Of a DNA stretch of 23,189 bases, positions 14,523 through 21,786 are shown piece after piece. The DNA comes from a virus: positions 1 through 23,189 of the IMG/VR virus record IMGVR_UViG_3300042868_003471; one strand, given 5' to 3'. Made by a program: the position numbers and the translations under genes. The notes under the pieces are model-generated. The model had not been told where the DNA came from and made no database searches. It saw only the letters and a list, made by a program, of their open reading frames with translations. Positions within the stretch are counted from its first letter, which is position 1, and the number at the start of each line of letters is the position of its first letter.

Positions 14523-17450
14523 TTATTTATTGGGGAATCGATTGTTCAATATCTTGGTGCTTCTGCGCTCAGTTCTGATGTACTTCTCGAATCCTCGCTC
14601 ATCCATGTTGATTTGATGAATGGGGAGCGATTTGAGAATCCCACCGATTTCGGATATGCCGGAGGCCAATGGCTCAAGTGTATTGCCGGGCATCGGTCTG
14701 CTCATGTTCGATGCGTAGAATAACTCCTTACGCAATTCGTGGTTCGGGATTACTTGCGCTCCTTTCGGGAGGTCAACAAGAGTTGCCGTTGGTGGTGTAT
14801 AGTACACCTTCCCGGATTCGGTGATTACCTTCTCGACTCCTCGCTCTCCAACCATTGCCGGGCCTCCTCGGTGTTTCTTACCTTTCGTTCCTTCCGCATA
14901 TTCGGGAGTTTTTTGAGCCATAATAAACCCGATTTGCGCTGCTGCTGCAATCCCGGCAGCAATGGCGAGAGGAGCAGTAATCGCTCCGGCTGCGTACTGA
15001 GCGATGATTGGAGCAGTTCTGAACACAACTTCGGCAACTGATTGCAATTTCTGCGCTTCGAACTGCTTTCTCCGTATCTCTCGCTCCTCATCTCGCTGCC
15101 TCTGCTCGATTGCCATGATGGCTTGCTTGTTGCCATCTGCCAACCGGATTTCCTCGGCATATCGCTTCTGCGATGATTCCAACTCAACTGCGAGATTCTG
15201 CTGATATAACTGCATTGCTCCGTTGAATACCGATGCAACGTGCTGCCCATATTCCTCAACGAGTTTCGCTCGTTCTTTATTGCCTTCCTTGTCAATGTCG
15301 GTGAGTTCATTCTGCAATTCTTGATTCTTGGCAAGCAATTCCTTGTTGGTGGTATCGACCGCCTCCAATGCTGATGCGCTTCCTTCGTTCATGAATCGCT
15401 CATTGACTGCCATGATTTCCTCGTTGGAGGCAATCTGATTCTCGACCGACAATCGTTTTTTCTCAAGTTCGGTTTCTTCGGATGCTTGAATCTCAGATTC
15501 ACGAATCGTTGCTCTTGATTCGGCCAACTTGAGTTCGCTCTTATACTGCTCCTCCAATGCTTTCTCGTTGGCTGCTGACAACTTACCGAGTTGCTTGATT
15601 TGAACATCGACTCCGGCCGTTGGAATCGCTCCTTGAACTGCTCCGAGTTGCGCTTGCTCGACTGCCTTTCCCTTAATGAAATCCTTCGCCAACTTCGGCT
15701 CTTTCGCTGCATATCTCTCCCGGAGCGCAATGAGGTCTTGGAGATACTTCTCCTCGATGCGGAGCAATTCAACGGCCTTGGTTGCTGCATCCTTCTTGGA
15801 TGCGTTCAGTTCGATTTCAGCGATTTTCTGCTGTTCATCGAGTCGAGTTTTCTCGGCATCGAATTCATCCTTGATGCGCTTGAGTCGCTCTCTCTCGGCT
15901 GCATCTGCCTTGGCCTTGGCTGCTTTCGCTTCCTTGGCTGCATTGCCTTTCGCAGCATCATCTTGAATCTTCTGCCGGAGTGCCACGGCTTCCTTTTCTT
16001 TTTTGACCTCGGTCATTAGCACGTTCCTTCTGATGTTGGCATATTCGAGTTCTTGTTGAACTCGTGGGTCAGTTTTCGCAAATGTAGTCGCTGCGTTCTT
16101 GAGCGCATCATACGATTGATTCGTTATTTGCAATGCTCTTCGAGCAGCATCGGCACGAGTGACCTCTTCGGCCTTAATCCCTCGCTCGGCAGCGATTTGC
16201 ACTTGCATTTGAGCGAGTTCCAATTCCGCATTGTACTTGATGCTTTCCTTGATGTTATTCTTCTGCTTTTCGGTGTATTTATCCGAACTCATTGTGGCTT
16301 TATCATAGAGTCCACCGATTTTGTCATCCCAAAAATTTATTGAGTCGAAAACATACTTAATGACCGGGCCAACCACTCCGGATGCATTTTTAGCAGTTCC
16401 TTTCAACTTATTGAAGAATCGCTCCATGGATGTGCCGAGAGAGTCGGTCATGGCGAGCATCTGAGGCCCGAATGTCTGCTGCATCTGCATCGCCAATAAT
16501 GGCAACACATCCTTTGCCATGACATTCCCGGAGGAAATCATTTTGCCGAGTTCTGCCTCGGTCACTCCTACTGCTTGAGCAGTCATGGCAAATGCTCCCG
16601 GAATGCGCTCTGACAATTGACCACGCAATTCCTCGGCTTGCAAAACACCTTTACTGAGCGATTGTTCGAATGCCCGGAATGCGCCATCCATCTGTTCTGA
16701 ACTCAATCCCATGGCTCGTGATGCGACAACAACTGCCTTGAATTGGTCATTGGTAGCTTCAAGCGATTGCCCGGCCAACGTGGCTGATGTGGCGAATGAC
16801 TTGTATGAATTGGCTGCCGTGTCGAACGATACACCGAAGTTGTTTGCGAGTGACTTGAGCGATTCAATCTGCGTTGCTGCTTGGTCGCTCGACCCGGTTA
16901 GAAAAGTGAACTGAGCATTCAGCGATTCGACTTGTGCGCCCATTTTCGCCATGGCGATGGTGGTATCATAAATCTGCTTTGCGATGAATATCTTACCTCC
17001 CAATCTGACCATGTTGGTCAATTGGTCAATCATGTCTCCACCACCTTTTCCCGGAGCAGCCATGGTTGGCATCTTAATCGTTCCGAGTTGCCGTTGGAAT
17101 GCTGCTGCTGCTGCTTGGTTTTTCCGGAGTTGCGCTTCTACTCCGGAGAATCCGGCTGCTGCCTTATTCCCGGCCGTGACTGCTGCCGTTCCGGCCTCTC
17201 TTAGAGATGCAGTAAATGCTTTGACTTGAGATTGCGATTTGCCAATGGCAGCACCGAATTTGATGGCCTCATTGGTTGCCGGGCCGAGTCCGGCCTTACC
17301 ATCGCCTCCCGTGCCTCTGAGATTCTCTTGGAATTTGTCGAGTTCTGCATTGGCTGCTTTCTCCTCGGCAGTTAGCTTGTCGAATGCATCCGTTGCTTTC
17401 TGCAATTCGGAGGCATCGACTGAATATTTGATTTTGACCTCATTCAACAT
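14523..17450 (-). CDS. Tape measure protein
   Basis: This is a 975-residue protein. Residues about 165-330 match the phage tape-measure N-terminal domain: FTFLTGSSDQAATQIESL (181-198), then a stretch ending SLSKGVLQAEELRGQLSERI (264-283) and the KDVLPLL region. Long Lys/Glu/Ala-rich coiled coil fills about 400-790. A hydrophobic stretch follows (about 808-848, with ITAPLAIAAGIAAAAQIGF), and a typical C-terminal end contains RGGPAMVGERGVEKVI and KGAQVIPNHE. It sets tail length and passes through the tail tube at infection; at about 0.15 nm per residue it would give a tail near 145 nm. It is the first gene of its operon, with a promoter box 17 bases upstream and a terminator just before that. 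The chaperone-like genes lie directly upstream, as in most long-tailed phages. Confidence 0.93.
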   Translation of the reverse strand: MLNEVKIKYSVDASELQKATDAFDKLTAEEKAANAELDKFQENLRGTGGDGKAGLGPATNEAIKFGAAIGKSQSQVKAFTASLREAGTAAVTAGNKAAAGFSGVEAQLRKNQAAAAAFQRQLGTIKMPTMAAPGKGGGDMIDQLTNMVRLGGKIFIAKQIYDTTIAMAKMGAQVESLNAQFTFLTGSSDQAATQIESLKSLANNFGVSFDTAANSYKSFATSATLAGQSLEATNDQFKAVVVASRAMGLSSEQMDGAFRAFEQSLSKGVLQAEELRGQLSERIPGAFAMTAQAVGVTEAELGKMISSGNVMAKDVLPLLAMQMQQTFGPQMLAMTDSLGTSMERFFNKLKGTAKNASGVVGPVIKYVFDSINFWDDKIGGLYDKATMSSDKYTEKQKNNIKESIKYNAELELAQMQVQIAAERGIKAEEVTRADAARRALQITNQSYDALKNAATTFAKTDPRVQQELEYANIRRNVLMTEVKKEKEAVALRQKIQDDAAKGNAAKEAKAAKAKADAAERERLKRIKDEFDAEKTRLDEQQKIAEIELNASKKDAATKAVELLRIEEKYLQDLIALRERYAAKEPKLAKDFIKGKAVEQAQLGAVQGAIPTAGVDVQIKQLGKLSAANEKALEEQYKSELKLAESRATIRESEIQASEETELEKKRLSVENQIASNEEIMAVNERFMNEGSASALEAVDTTNKELLAKNQELQNELTDIDKEGNKERAKLVEEYGQHVASVFNGAMQLYQQNLAVELESSQKRYAEEIRLADGNKQAIMAIEQRQRDEEREIRRKQFEAQKLQSVAEVVFRTAPIIAQYAAGAITAPLAIAAGIAAAAQIGFIMAQKTPEYAEGTKGKKHRGGPAMVGERGVEKVITESGKVYYTPPTATLVDLPKGAQVIPNHELRKELFYASNMSRPMPGNTLEPLASGISEIGGILKSLPIHQINMDERGFEKYIRTERRSTKILNNRFPNK

Positions 17451-17467
17451 GGTCGATTGCGTTTTCG

Positions 17468-17475
17468 CAAAAGTA
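17468..17475 (-). promoter_or_regulatory. Putative -7 promoter box TACTTTTG for the tail operon
   Basis: The minus strand reads TACTTTTG followed by CGAAAACG, 17 bases before the tape-measure ATG at 17450. The box and the following bases are nearly identical to those before 21747. The box sits directly after the T-tract of the terminator that closes the packaging operon. Confidence 0.55.
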
Positions 17476-17502
17476 AAGAAAAAAGGTCGGCATCGACCGA
17501 CC
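17476..17502 (-). terminator. Rho-independent terminator closing the packaging operon
   Basis: On the minus strand GGTCGG (17502-17497) and CCGACC (17490-17485) pair around a 6-base loop and are followed by TTTTTTC then TTT. The hairpin begins two bases after the stop codon of the -1 frame gene that ends at 17505. Confidence 0.75.
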
Positions 17503-17504
17503 CA

Positions 17505-17813
17505 TTATTTGCCAATTTTGCGATTTGCCTCCCGGAGTCTTGAGTTCTCCTTCTTCAACTCATTCAGCCATGTGGAGTAGGTGAGGTAGTATTCGTAAAT
17601 TGGTTTTTCGACCAAGCATTTAATCTTGAATGGGTCTCCATCTCCGAACGCATAGATTTCGCTAAATCGCCTCTTAAACTCTCGATGGATAAATGCGAAG
17701 TAATATGATTTATTGTGTTCATCATTTTTCTTGTTTCTGCCTCCAAATAGGTCGGAGAATTCTTGTTCAATTCTCGCAAGGAGGGAATGTATTCGGTTTC
17801 CGGCAACTTCAAA
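17505..17813 (-). CDS. Tail-chaperone second part, read by -1 frameshift (GT-like extension)
   Basis: This open frame is in the -1 frame relative to the 17564-18337 gene. From the slip site it gives 102 residues, containing SYYFAFIHREFKRRFSEIYA, then FGDGDPFKIKCLVEKPIYEYY and a coiled-coil end (KKENSRLREANRKIGK). Its composition is more protein-like than the overlapping frame-0 tail. No good independent start is evident: an ATG at 17846 lies upstream of the T-run and has no visible ribosome-binding site. It ends immediately before a terminator and the tape-measure gene, as the T part of lambda G/GT-type chaperones does. Fused to the first 175 residues of frame 0 it would make a protein of about 277 residues. 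An assembly error in the nine-base T run would look the same. Confidence 0.65.
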   Translation of the reverse strand, partial: FEVAGNRIHSLLARIEQEFSDLFGGRNKKNDEHNKSYYFAFIHREFKRRFSEIYAFGDGDPFKIKCLVEKPIYEYYLTYSTWLNELKKENSRLREANRKIGK

Positions 17814-18337
17814 AAAAAACCCGGCACATCGTTGTGAGTCATCCAATGTTTCATCTTGACCTCGTTGTATGGGTACTGATAATCGAGAGGATTCTCCCCT
17901 TCATCGAAGTACAACACCGATGCCAATTTGAATGTCCGGGCCAACGAGAATGACATCGAGAGTTGCTCCTTGAGTCGATTCGCCAAGATGCCAATCTCGT
18001 ACAACTTCTTGTCTGCCGGAGTTTTCTGAGATATTACGAGTTGAATCAATGCCTCGTTCCACGATTGCAAAACGGATGGATTCACTTGCCACAATTCCTC
18101 GGTAAGAATGTCTCTCGCTGCGACTGCCCGTTGGAACGGGATGTTCACATCCACCGAAAATCGAAAGTAATGGATGCCTCCGGATGTGAACGCATATTCG
18201 ATTTGGTCATGTCGCTCCTTCGGTGCGAGGCCATTGTACCTCGGCACATCCGGCATTGCCGTGTTCAGAACAGAGGCTTGGCCGGAGGGATTAGTTTTCG
18301 AACCACCCAAAAATTTAGACCTAAGAAAAGAAAGCAT
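17564..18337 (-). CDS. Putative tail assembly chaperone (G-like), frame 0
   Basis: This is a 257-residue protein starting MLSFLRSKFLGG at 18337. That start overlaps the preceding gene by 73 bases; an in-frame ATG at 18256 would avoid the overlap. Residues 45-60 (IEYAFTSGGIHYFRFS), a helical middle (70-140) and DEGENPLDYQYPYNEVKMKH (145-164) resemble, from memory, proteins that precede tape measures in Bacteroidetes phages. The frame passes through GFF at 173-175, where nine T residues create a slippery T-TTT-TTT. Beyond it, frame 0 gives 82 Ser/Asn/Thr-rich residues of less convincing composition. In long-tailed phages the two chaperone forms coat the tape measure during tail assembly. The gene identity rests on position and frameshift layout rather than sequence similarity that I can verify. 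Confidence 0.65.
   Translation of the reverse strand: MLSFLRSKFLGGSKTNPSGQASVLNTAMPDVPRYNGLAPKERHDQIEYAFTSGGIHYFRFSVDVNIPFQRAVAARDILTEELWQVNPSVLQSWNEALIQLVISQKTPADKKLYEIGILANRLKEQLSMSFSLARTFKLASVLYFDEGENPLDYQYPYNEVKMKHWMTHNDVPGFFLKLPETEYIPSLRELNKNSPTYLEAETRKMMNTINHITSHLSIESLRGDLAKSMRSEMETHSRLNAWSKNQFTNTTSPTPHG
17810..17821 (-). other. Candidate -1 ribosomal slippery site (T run)
   Basis: On the minus strand frame 0 reads GGT-TTT-TTT-TTG, and a -1 slip on T-TTT-TTT continues as TTT-GAA in the frame that is open to 17505. The run has nine T residues (17819-17811). No strong downstream hairpin was worked out by eye. Confidence 0.55.
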
Positions 18338-18624
18338 AAGAGAAACGGAGAGTCAAATCCGAAAAATGAGATTGCCATGTATTGCCATCCGGCCGAGCAG
18401 TATGGGCATTCACCCAATGGTTTCGCCAAGTTCACCGGGAGTCTCTGCAATCGGCAGAGATACCATCGCCCAACCGGATGGTCTTCCATCAGAAAATTGA
18501 AGAAGTAGGACAACATTGCGCTCATTGTCGCAATGGCTGCTTGGCAAATTAGGGTCTGAATCATGGGGGAGTTCGATGATACAACATCCTCTCCGACCCT
18601 TGCCACAACTTGACTGATAATCAT
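18265..18624 (-). CDS. Membrane protein with P-GECPYC motif
   Basis: This protein has 119 residues from the ATG at 18624, or 99 from an ATG at 18564 (MIQTLICQAAIATMSAML), which would place the first helix at the N-terminus. Two hydrophobic regions are visible: about residues 21-45 and about 82-108 (MAISFFGFDSPFLLCFLFLGLNFWVV). Between them lies LQRLPVNLAKPLGECPYCSA (59-78), with a CxxC pair on what would be a loop. I recall similar short phage proteins with two helices and a P-G-C-x-x-C-x-x-W signature in Bacteroidetes phages, without a known role. It lies between the structural-like gene downstream of terL and the tail chaperone. It could be a holin-type or a superinfection-exclusion protein; nothing here decides this. 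Confidence 0.65.
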   Translation of the reverse strand: MIISQVVARVGEDVVSSNSPMIQTLICQAAIATMSAMLSYFFNFLMEDHPVGRWYLCRLQRLPVNLAKPLGECPYCSAGWQYMAISFFGFDSPFLLCFLFLGLNFWVVRKLIPPAKPLF

Positions 18625-18635
18625 ATTTTTCCATT

Positions 18636-19001
18636 TTAGTAATTGATAGTGAATTGACTGATATTTTGCGCTCCGGCATTCACCGAAAAAATAACTGATG
18701 TTACCGGGTCTCCGGATTGTTGCAAATCAACAATCGACATCGTTGTTGGATTGTAGAGAAACAATTCGTAAATGGGCGAACCATATCCGTTGATAAATCC
18801 ATCCGGGCCGTATGTGGTGAAATTGATTGAGGCAAATCCATCCTCAACCGGAACATTGTAATCGAACGAGACTTCTCCCTTCATAATTCGCACAACAACC
18901 ATCTCCTCGGTGTATGAGGTCGGAATCTTTACGAGTAATTCCTCCGGGCATCCAACGAACGATTTGCAGATGCGATAGCTATTCTTGCAACAATTTACCA
19001 T
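18636..19001 (-). CDS. Cys-rich-start beta protein, possible head-tail or tail component
   Basis: This is a 121-residue protein. The ATG at 19001 overlaps the end of terL by 23 bases; a longer open frame to 19031 lacks a better start. The N-terminus MVNCCKNSYRICKSFVGCPE holds four Cys residues. The remainder is beta-rich (MVVVRIMKGEVSFDYNV, ASINFTTYGPDGFINGYGS, SVIFSVNAGAQNISQFTINY) with little charge, as in small virion proteins. I recall proteins beginning with a CC pair and a later C before beta strands as common in Bacteroidetes-phage structural clusters. It lies between terL and a membrane protein, in the packaging operon. A minor structural role is inferred; no specific function is recognised. 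Confidence 0.7.
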   Translation of the reverse strand: MVNCCKNSYRICKSFVGCPEELLVKIPTSYTEEMVVVRIMKGEVSFDYNVPVEDGFASINFTTYGPDGFINGYGSPIYELFLYNPTTMSIVDLQQSGDPVTSVIFSVNAGAQNISQFTINY

Positions 19002-20319
19002 CGAACTTTGAGAGATTATATTCCCCGGCAATTTCGGAAAAATTTCCGAAAGAAAAATATCGCCAACAATCGAGTGCGTGAGACTTGTCCGGATTCTTGG
19101 TCTTCCATGGGTCGAGACTTAGCCTCCGATCAACCTTGGCCTCTTTCAAGTCCACGATGAGGTCACGGCAATTGGCCCGGCTGATTTGAACCCGGCACTT
19201 CGAGAAGAGCAATGTGTCCACGATTCTCGTGTTCAGATGGCTCGGTGCAGAGCGCATGATTGCCATGACATTGTCCGGGAGACTCATGTAGTTCACGATG
19301 AGTTGGTATGCGCTGATGTTGCCTCGTGTGGTTGCGCTCCGGGAGTTTCCGGCCGGGTCTCCGTTGATGATGAATCTGCGACCCGGATAATCGCTCTTGA
19401 TGGTCTCGCAGAGGTCACCGAGGTCTCCGATGCGATACACCTTCAAGACATTGATGGTTGCGTAGTATTGATGCCCCGGCTGATTCTTGGAGTATTGAGC
19501 GACAACACAAGTGTTCGTGACATTGAAGTCGAACGAGAGATGGATGTTGAACGATGGATGAGCCTTGATTTCGCCATTGACCACATGGAGTTGCTCATCG
19601 AAATTTTTAGCATAGAGCGATTCCCTATCCCAAACTCCCCAATTGCCGTTCGCATAGACATCCCAATAAGTGAAGTCAATCTCCTTGAGTGCCTCCATCC
19701 GAACCGGGTACTCAGCATCGAGGAACTGCAACGAGTCTCGGTAGGTCGAGTGACTGATGAGTATCTTGTCTCGCTCCAATGCCGGAGGATTGTCAAAAAA
19801 TCGCTCCTTTATCCAATGCGAATCCGAGACCGGGTTGAACGTGAGGAAGAATCGTTTCGGATGCTTGCTGACACCACGGAGTCGGAGAGTGATTTGAATG
19901 TAGTCATCCTTCGTGAATTCCGTGGCCTCCTCCATCCAAATGAATTTCGCTTGAGTGAGCGACTTGAGTTTCTCCGGGTTGTCCACTCCCATCATGATGA
20001 TGCGATTCGTGCCGTACCGAATCTCGAACAATCCATCCAAGCACCGAACGAGACCATCCAATCCCCACTCGCTTATTTTGTTTTTGAAATCGCCATACAC
20101 CGAATTCCGGATTGTCGCAGCGACCTTCCGCAGAACCACGAATGTCTGATGCTGATTCTCGACATCATCGAGAATCTGAGCGAGGAAGAACTGAATCATG
20201 GTTTGCGATTTCCCCGACCCGGCTCCTCCGTAGAGGAGATTGTGAATATTCGGCCGGGTTATCGCTCCGAGATACTTCTTGTTCCACAATCGTGGATTGC
20301 TGATGTCGATGACTGCCAC
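18979..20319 (-). CDS. terL: Terminase large subunit
   Basis: This is a 446-residue protein with both catalytic parts. ATPase: Walker A GGAGSGKS at 31-38, Walker B FIWMEE at 126-131, and a coupling-motif-like FLTFNPVS at 158-165. Nuclease (RNase H-like fold): LSFDFN with Asp264, INGDPAG with Asp321, and DKSHALDCWRYF with Asp417 near the end. This is the order of Terminase_3-type large subunits, about 400-470 residues long. The protein pumps DNA into the head through the portal and cuts the concatemer. The start is a GTG at 20319, three bases after the small-subunit stop. It contains the window's only GATC (19128-19131). A long plus-strand frame across it is a shadow. Confidence 0.96.
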   Translation of the reverse strand: MAVIDISNPRLWNKKYLGAITRPNIHNLLYGGAGSGKSQTMIQFFLAQILDDVENQHQTFVVLRKVAATIRNSVYGDFKNKISEWGLDGLVRCLDGLFEIRYGTNRIIMMGVDNPEKLKSLTQAKFIWMEEATEFTKDDYIQITLRLRGVSKHPKRFFLTFNPVSDSHWIKERFFDNPPALERDKILISHSTYRDSLQFLDAEYPVRMEALKEIDFTYWDVYANGNWGVWDRESLYAKNFDEQLHVVNGEIKAHPSFNIHLSFDFNVTNTCVVAQYSKNQPGHQYYATINVLKVYRIGDLGDLCETIKSDYPGRRFIINGDPAGNSRSATTRGNISAYQLIVNYMSLPDNVMAIMRSAPSHLNTRIVDTLLFSKCRVQISRANCRDLIVDLKEAKVDRRLSLDPWKTKNPDKSHALDCWRYFSFGNFSEIAGEYNLSKFDGKLLQE

Positions 20320-20322
20320 GAA

Positions 20323-20634
20323 TCAATCCTCGCTTATCTCCTCCTCTCCCGGTGGTTTCGGCATGATGACAACATTGGTGCTGCCGGACAATTCGATGCT
20401 CTCCTTGGCCTTACCATAGGCCCGGTCGATGATGAACTCAGCAGCACGGACATCGCCCTTGATTGCCTTGTTTCGCATCGCCATCATGATGGCCTCTGCT
20501 GCGCTCTTGCCATCCTTAATGTCACCAAGCACCGAATCCATGATGGTCTTCATGGATGGCAATTTCGGCCTCCCATTCGGGTTTCCGGATTGGCCTTTCT
20601 GCCAAGGTTTTTTCAAATTCTGAGGGTTCGCCAT
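20323..20634 (-). CDS. DUF5681-type protein, likely small terminase subunit
   Basis: This is a 103-residue protein. Residues 9-24 read KPWQKGQSGNPNGRPK, the conserved N-terminus of the DUF5681 family, which is common next to phage large terminases. A helical basic middle follows (about 28-75, with AAEAIMMAMRNKAIKGDVRAAEFII) and an acidic C-terminus (GEEEISED). Small terminase subunits recognise phage DNA and load the large subunit. Its place directly before terL, with only three bases between, fits this role. The DNA site it would bind is not identifiable here. The identification as small terminase comes from context and family habit rather than a proven activity. Confidence 0.8.
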   Translation of the reverse strand: MANPQNLKKPWQKGQSGNPNGRPKLPSMKTIMDSVLGDIKDGKSAAEAIMMAMRNKAIKGDVRAAEFIIDRAYGKAKESIELSGSTNVVIMPKPPGEEEISED

Positions 20635-20654
20635 GGTCGGTGAATTCTCGTTGT

Positions 20655-21194
20655 TTATCGTTGACTGATTTTTGCCGGGATTCCGAACCCGGATAATGAC
20701 TGAGCAATGAGCGAGTGCGCTCTCTGCGCTTCCTCCTCTGAATTGAACTGAATGATGAGTGAGTTTCCGGAGTTAGCCTCGAAATTACTGCTCTCCTCCT
20801 CCACCGATGCCTCCTCAGTCTGCCATACATTCATTCCCCATTCCTTGAGTTCTTCGGCATCCCAATTGTTGCCGAGTGCATCCCATTCCCATTCGCCATG
20901 GCTGAGATTGTCCTTGATGATGAACTCTCGCTGCTTGTCATCGCTCCAATCGACTTGGATGACCGGGCATTCCTTCCATCCGGCTTCCTTCATTGCTCGG
21001 AATCGCATATTGCCTCCGAGGATGATGTTGTCTTGATTGATGACAATCGGCCGGACATCGGCCATCTCCGGGAAGTCTTTGAGCGACTTCACGAGTTTCT
21101 TGAAATCCTCATCCTTGATGATGCGAGGATTCTCCGGATTCGGTTTGACCCGGTAAATCGGCCATGTCATGATTCGTGTCTCCTCGTTCAGCAT
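20655..21194 (-). CDS. ParB-like nuclease-domain protein
   Basis: This is a 179-residue protein. The N-terminal domain shows the ParB/sulfiredoxin-like pattern: VKPNPENPR at about 16-24, then VRPIVINQDNIILGGNMRFR (47-66) and AMKEAG, where GGNMRFRA is the equivalent of the ParB GxxR/H-R-x-A motif. The pattern is typical of CTP-binding or nuclease-like phage ParB proteins, which often precede terminases. The remainder is acidic (EEASVEEESSNFEANS). It lacks a recognisable helix-turn-helix and is too short for full ParB, so plasmid partition is unlikely. The ATG at 21194 overlaps the previous stop by seven bases; an ATG at 21170 is possible. A role in DNA binding before packaging is inferred from neighbours. 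Confidence 0.82.
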   Translation of the reverse strand: MLNEETRIMTWPIYRVKPNPENPRIIKDEDFKKLVKSLKDFPEMADVRPIVINQDNIILGGNMRFRAMKEAGWKECPVIQVDWSDDKQREFIIKDNLSHGEWEWDALGNNWDAEELKEWGMNVWQTEEASVEEESSNFEANSGNSLIIQFNSEEEAQRAHSLIAQSLSGFGIPAKISQR

Positions 21195-21391
21195 TGATGT
21201 TCTCTGATGATTTCCTTGAGTTGTCTCTTCTGCTCCTCCCGGCTGTCGATGAAGTCGGTCATGAGTTGCCGAAGTTTGTCCGCTGCCTTAAATTCTTGAC
21301 CACAAGCAACAAGCCATCGGTCATGGAATTCACGAGTCACTTGAACGGAGACCTTAGTGTACTCAACGAACTCTCGTGGCTCTCGTGGCAT
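21188..21391 (-). CDS. Small hypothetical protein, basic/acidic helical
   Basis: This is a 67-residue protein of unknown function, largely helical, with KVSVQVTREFHDRW (13-26) and a heptad-like C-terminus (DFIDSREEQKRQLKEII). An early strand followed by two helices recalls ribbon-helix-helix proteins, but no signature is certain. It overlaps the ParB-like gene by seven bases and follows the preceding gene after three bases, so it is coupled to both. A small DNA-binding or regulatory role in the packaging operon would fit, without proof. Confidence 0.6.
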   Translation of the reverse strand: MPREPREFVEYTKVSVQVTREFHDRWLVACGQEFKAADKLRQLMTDFIDSREEQKRQLKEIIREHQC

Positions 21392-21394
21392 GAC

Positions 21395-21598
21395 TTAGTT
21401 TATTGAATCAATGGTTGCCGAATCTTCCGGCATTGCTGATGTGTCACCGATTGATGCCTTAACCGAATCCAACTCATGGAAGAACTGCTCGATTCGTTGG
21501 TCTTGATTGTCATCAATTGCAACTTGATGGTGATGTATTAGCACGATGACTGCCGTTAGCAGCAATGTAACAATCCGGTCGATGGTGATATGCTTCAT
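21395..21598 (-). CDS. Small single-helix membrane protein
   Basis: This is a 67-residue protein. A hydrophobic helix is at about residues 7-21 (DRIVTLLLTAVIVLI), followed by HHHQ and an acidic soluble tail (IDDNQDQRIEQFFHELDSVK). The start ATG shares one base with the stop of the previous gene (TAATG). One N-terminal anchor plus an acidic tail gives no clear family. It lies in the packaging operon. Phage membrane proteins of this sort are often unassigned; a holin or inhibitor role is possible but unsupported. Confidence 0.6.
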   Translation of the reverse strand: MKHITIDRIVTLLLTAVIVLIHHHQVAIDDNQDQRIEQFFHELDSVKASIGDTSAMPEDSATIDSIN

Positions 21599-21747
21599 TA
21601 CATCTTGCGTTTTTTGGCTGCTTTCTTGGCTTCCTTTGCCACGGAGAGAGCGATGGCAACTGCTTGCTTTTGTGGCCTCCCGGCTTTCATCTCGGTTGAG
21701 ATGTTCTTCGAGATGGTCTTCTTGGAGTATCCTTTCTTGAGAGGCAT
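21598..21747 (-). CDS. Small basic protein, PLKKG / KPQKQA-type phage family
   Basis: This is a 49-residue, very basic protein. The ATG at 21747 is chosen because the promoter box and terminator upstream exclude the longer frame to 21834, and because the family begins MPLKKG. The sequence MPLKKGYSKKTISKNISTEM is followed by AGRPQKQAVAIALSVAKEAKK. It matches a short protein common in many phages (DUF6496-like, from memory) with no known role; the Lys-rich composition suggests nucleic-acid binding. It opens the packaging operon, 16 bases after a TAnnTTTG box. Confidence 0.8.
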   Translation of the reverse strand: MPLKKGYSKKTISKNISTEMKAGRPQKQAVAIALSVAKEAKKAAKKRKM

Positions 21748-21763
21748 GGCTTTTTCGTTTTCA

Positions 21764-21771
21764 CAAAAGTA
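21764..21771 (-). promoter_or_regulatory. Putative -7 promoter box TACTTTTG for the packaging operon
   Basis: The minus strand reads TACTTTTG followed by TGAAAACG, 16 bases before the ATG at 21747. It is a full TAnnTTTG match, nearly identical to the box at 17468-17475. It lies about 20 bases beyond a terminator hairpin, the same arrangement as at 17468-17502. A TTTG occurs only 14 bases upstream of the box. Confidence 0.55.
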
Positions 21772-21786
21772 TGAAAAAAGCGAAAC

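Noticed and set aside
19186-20643. 485-codon open frame on the plus strand across terL
   Set aside because: It is exactly antisense to the large terminase, whose motifs are all present. Its composition (Val, Arg, Glu, Asp, Leu heavy) is that of a shadow of biased codons, and no domain is seen.
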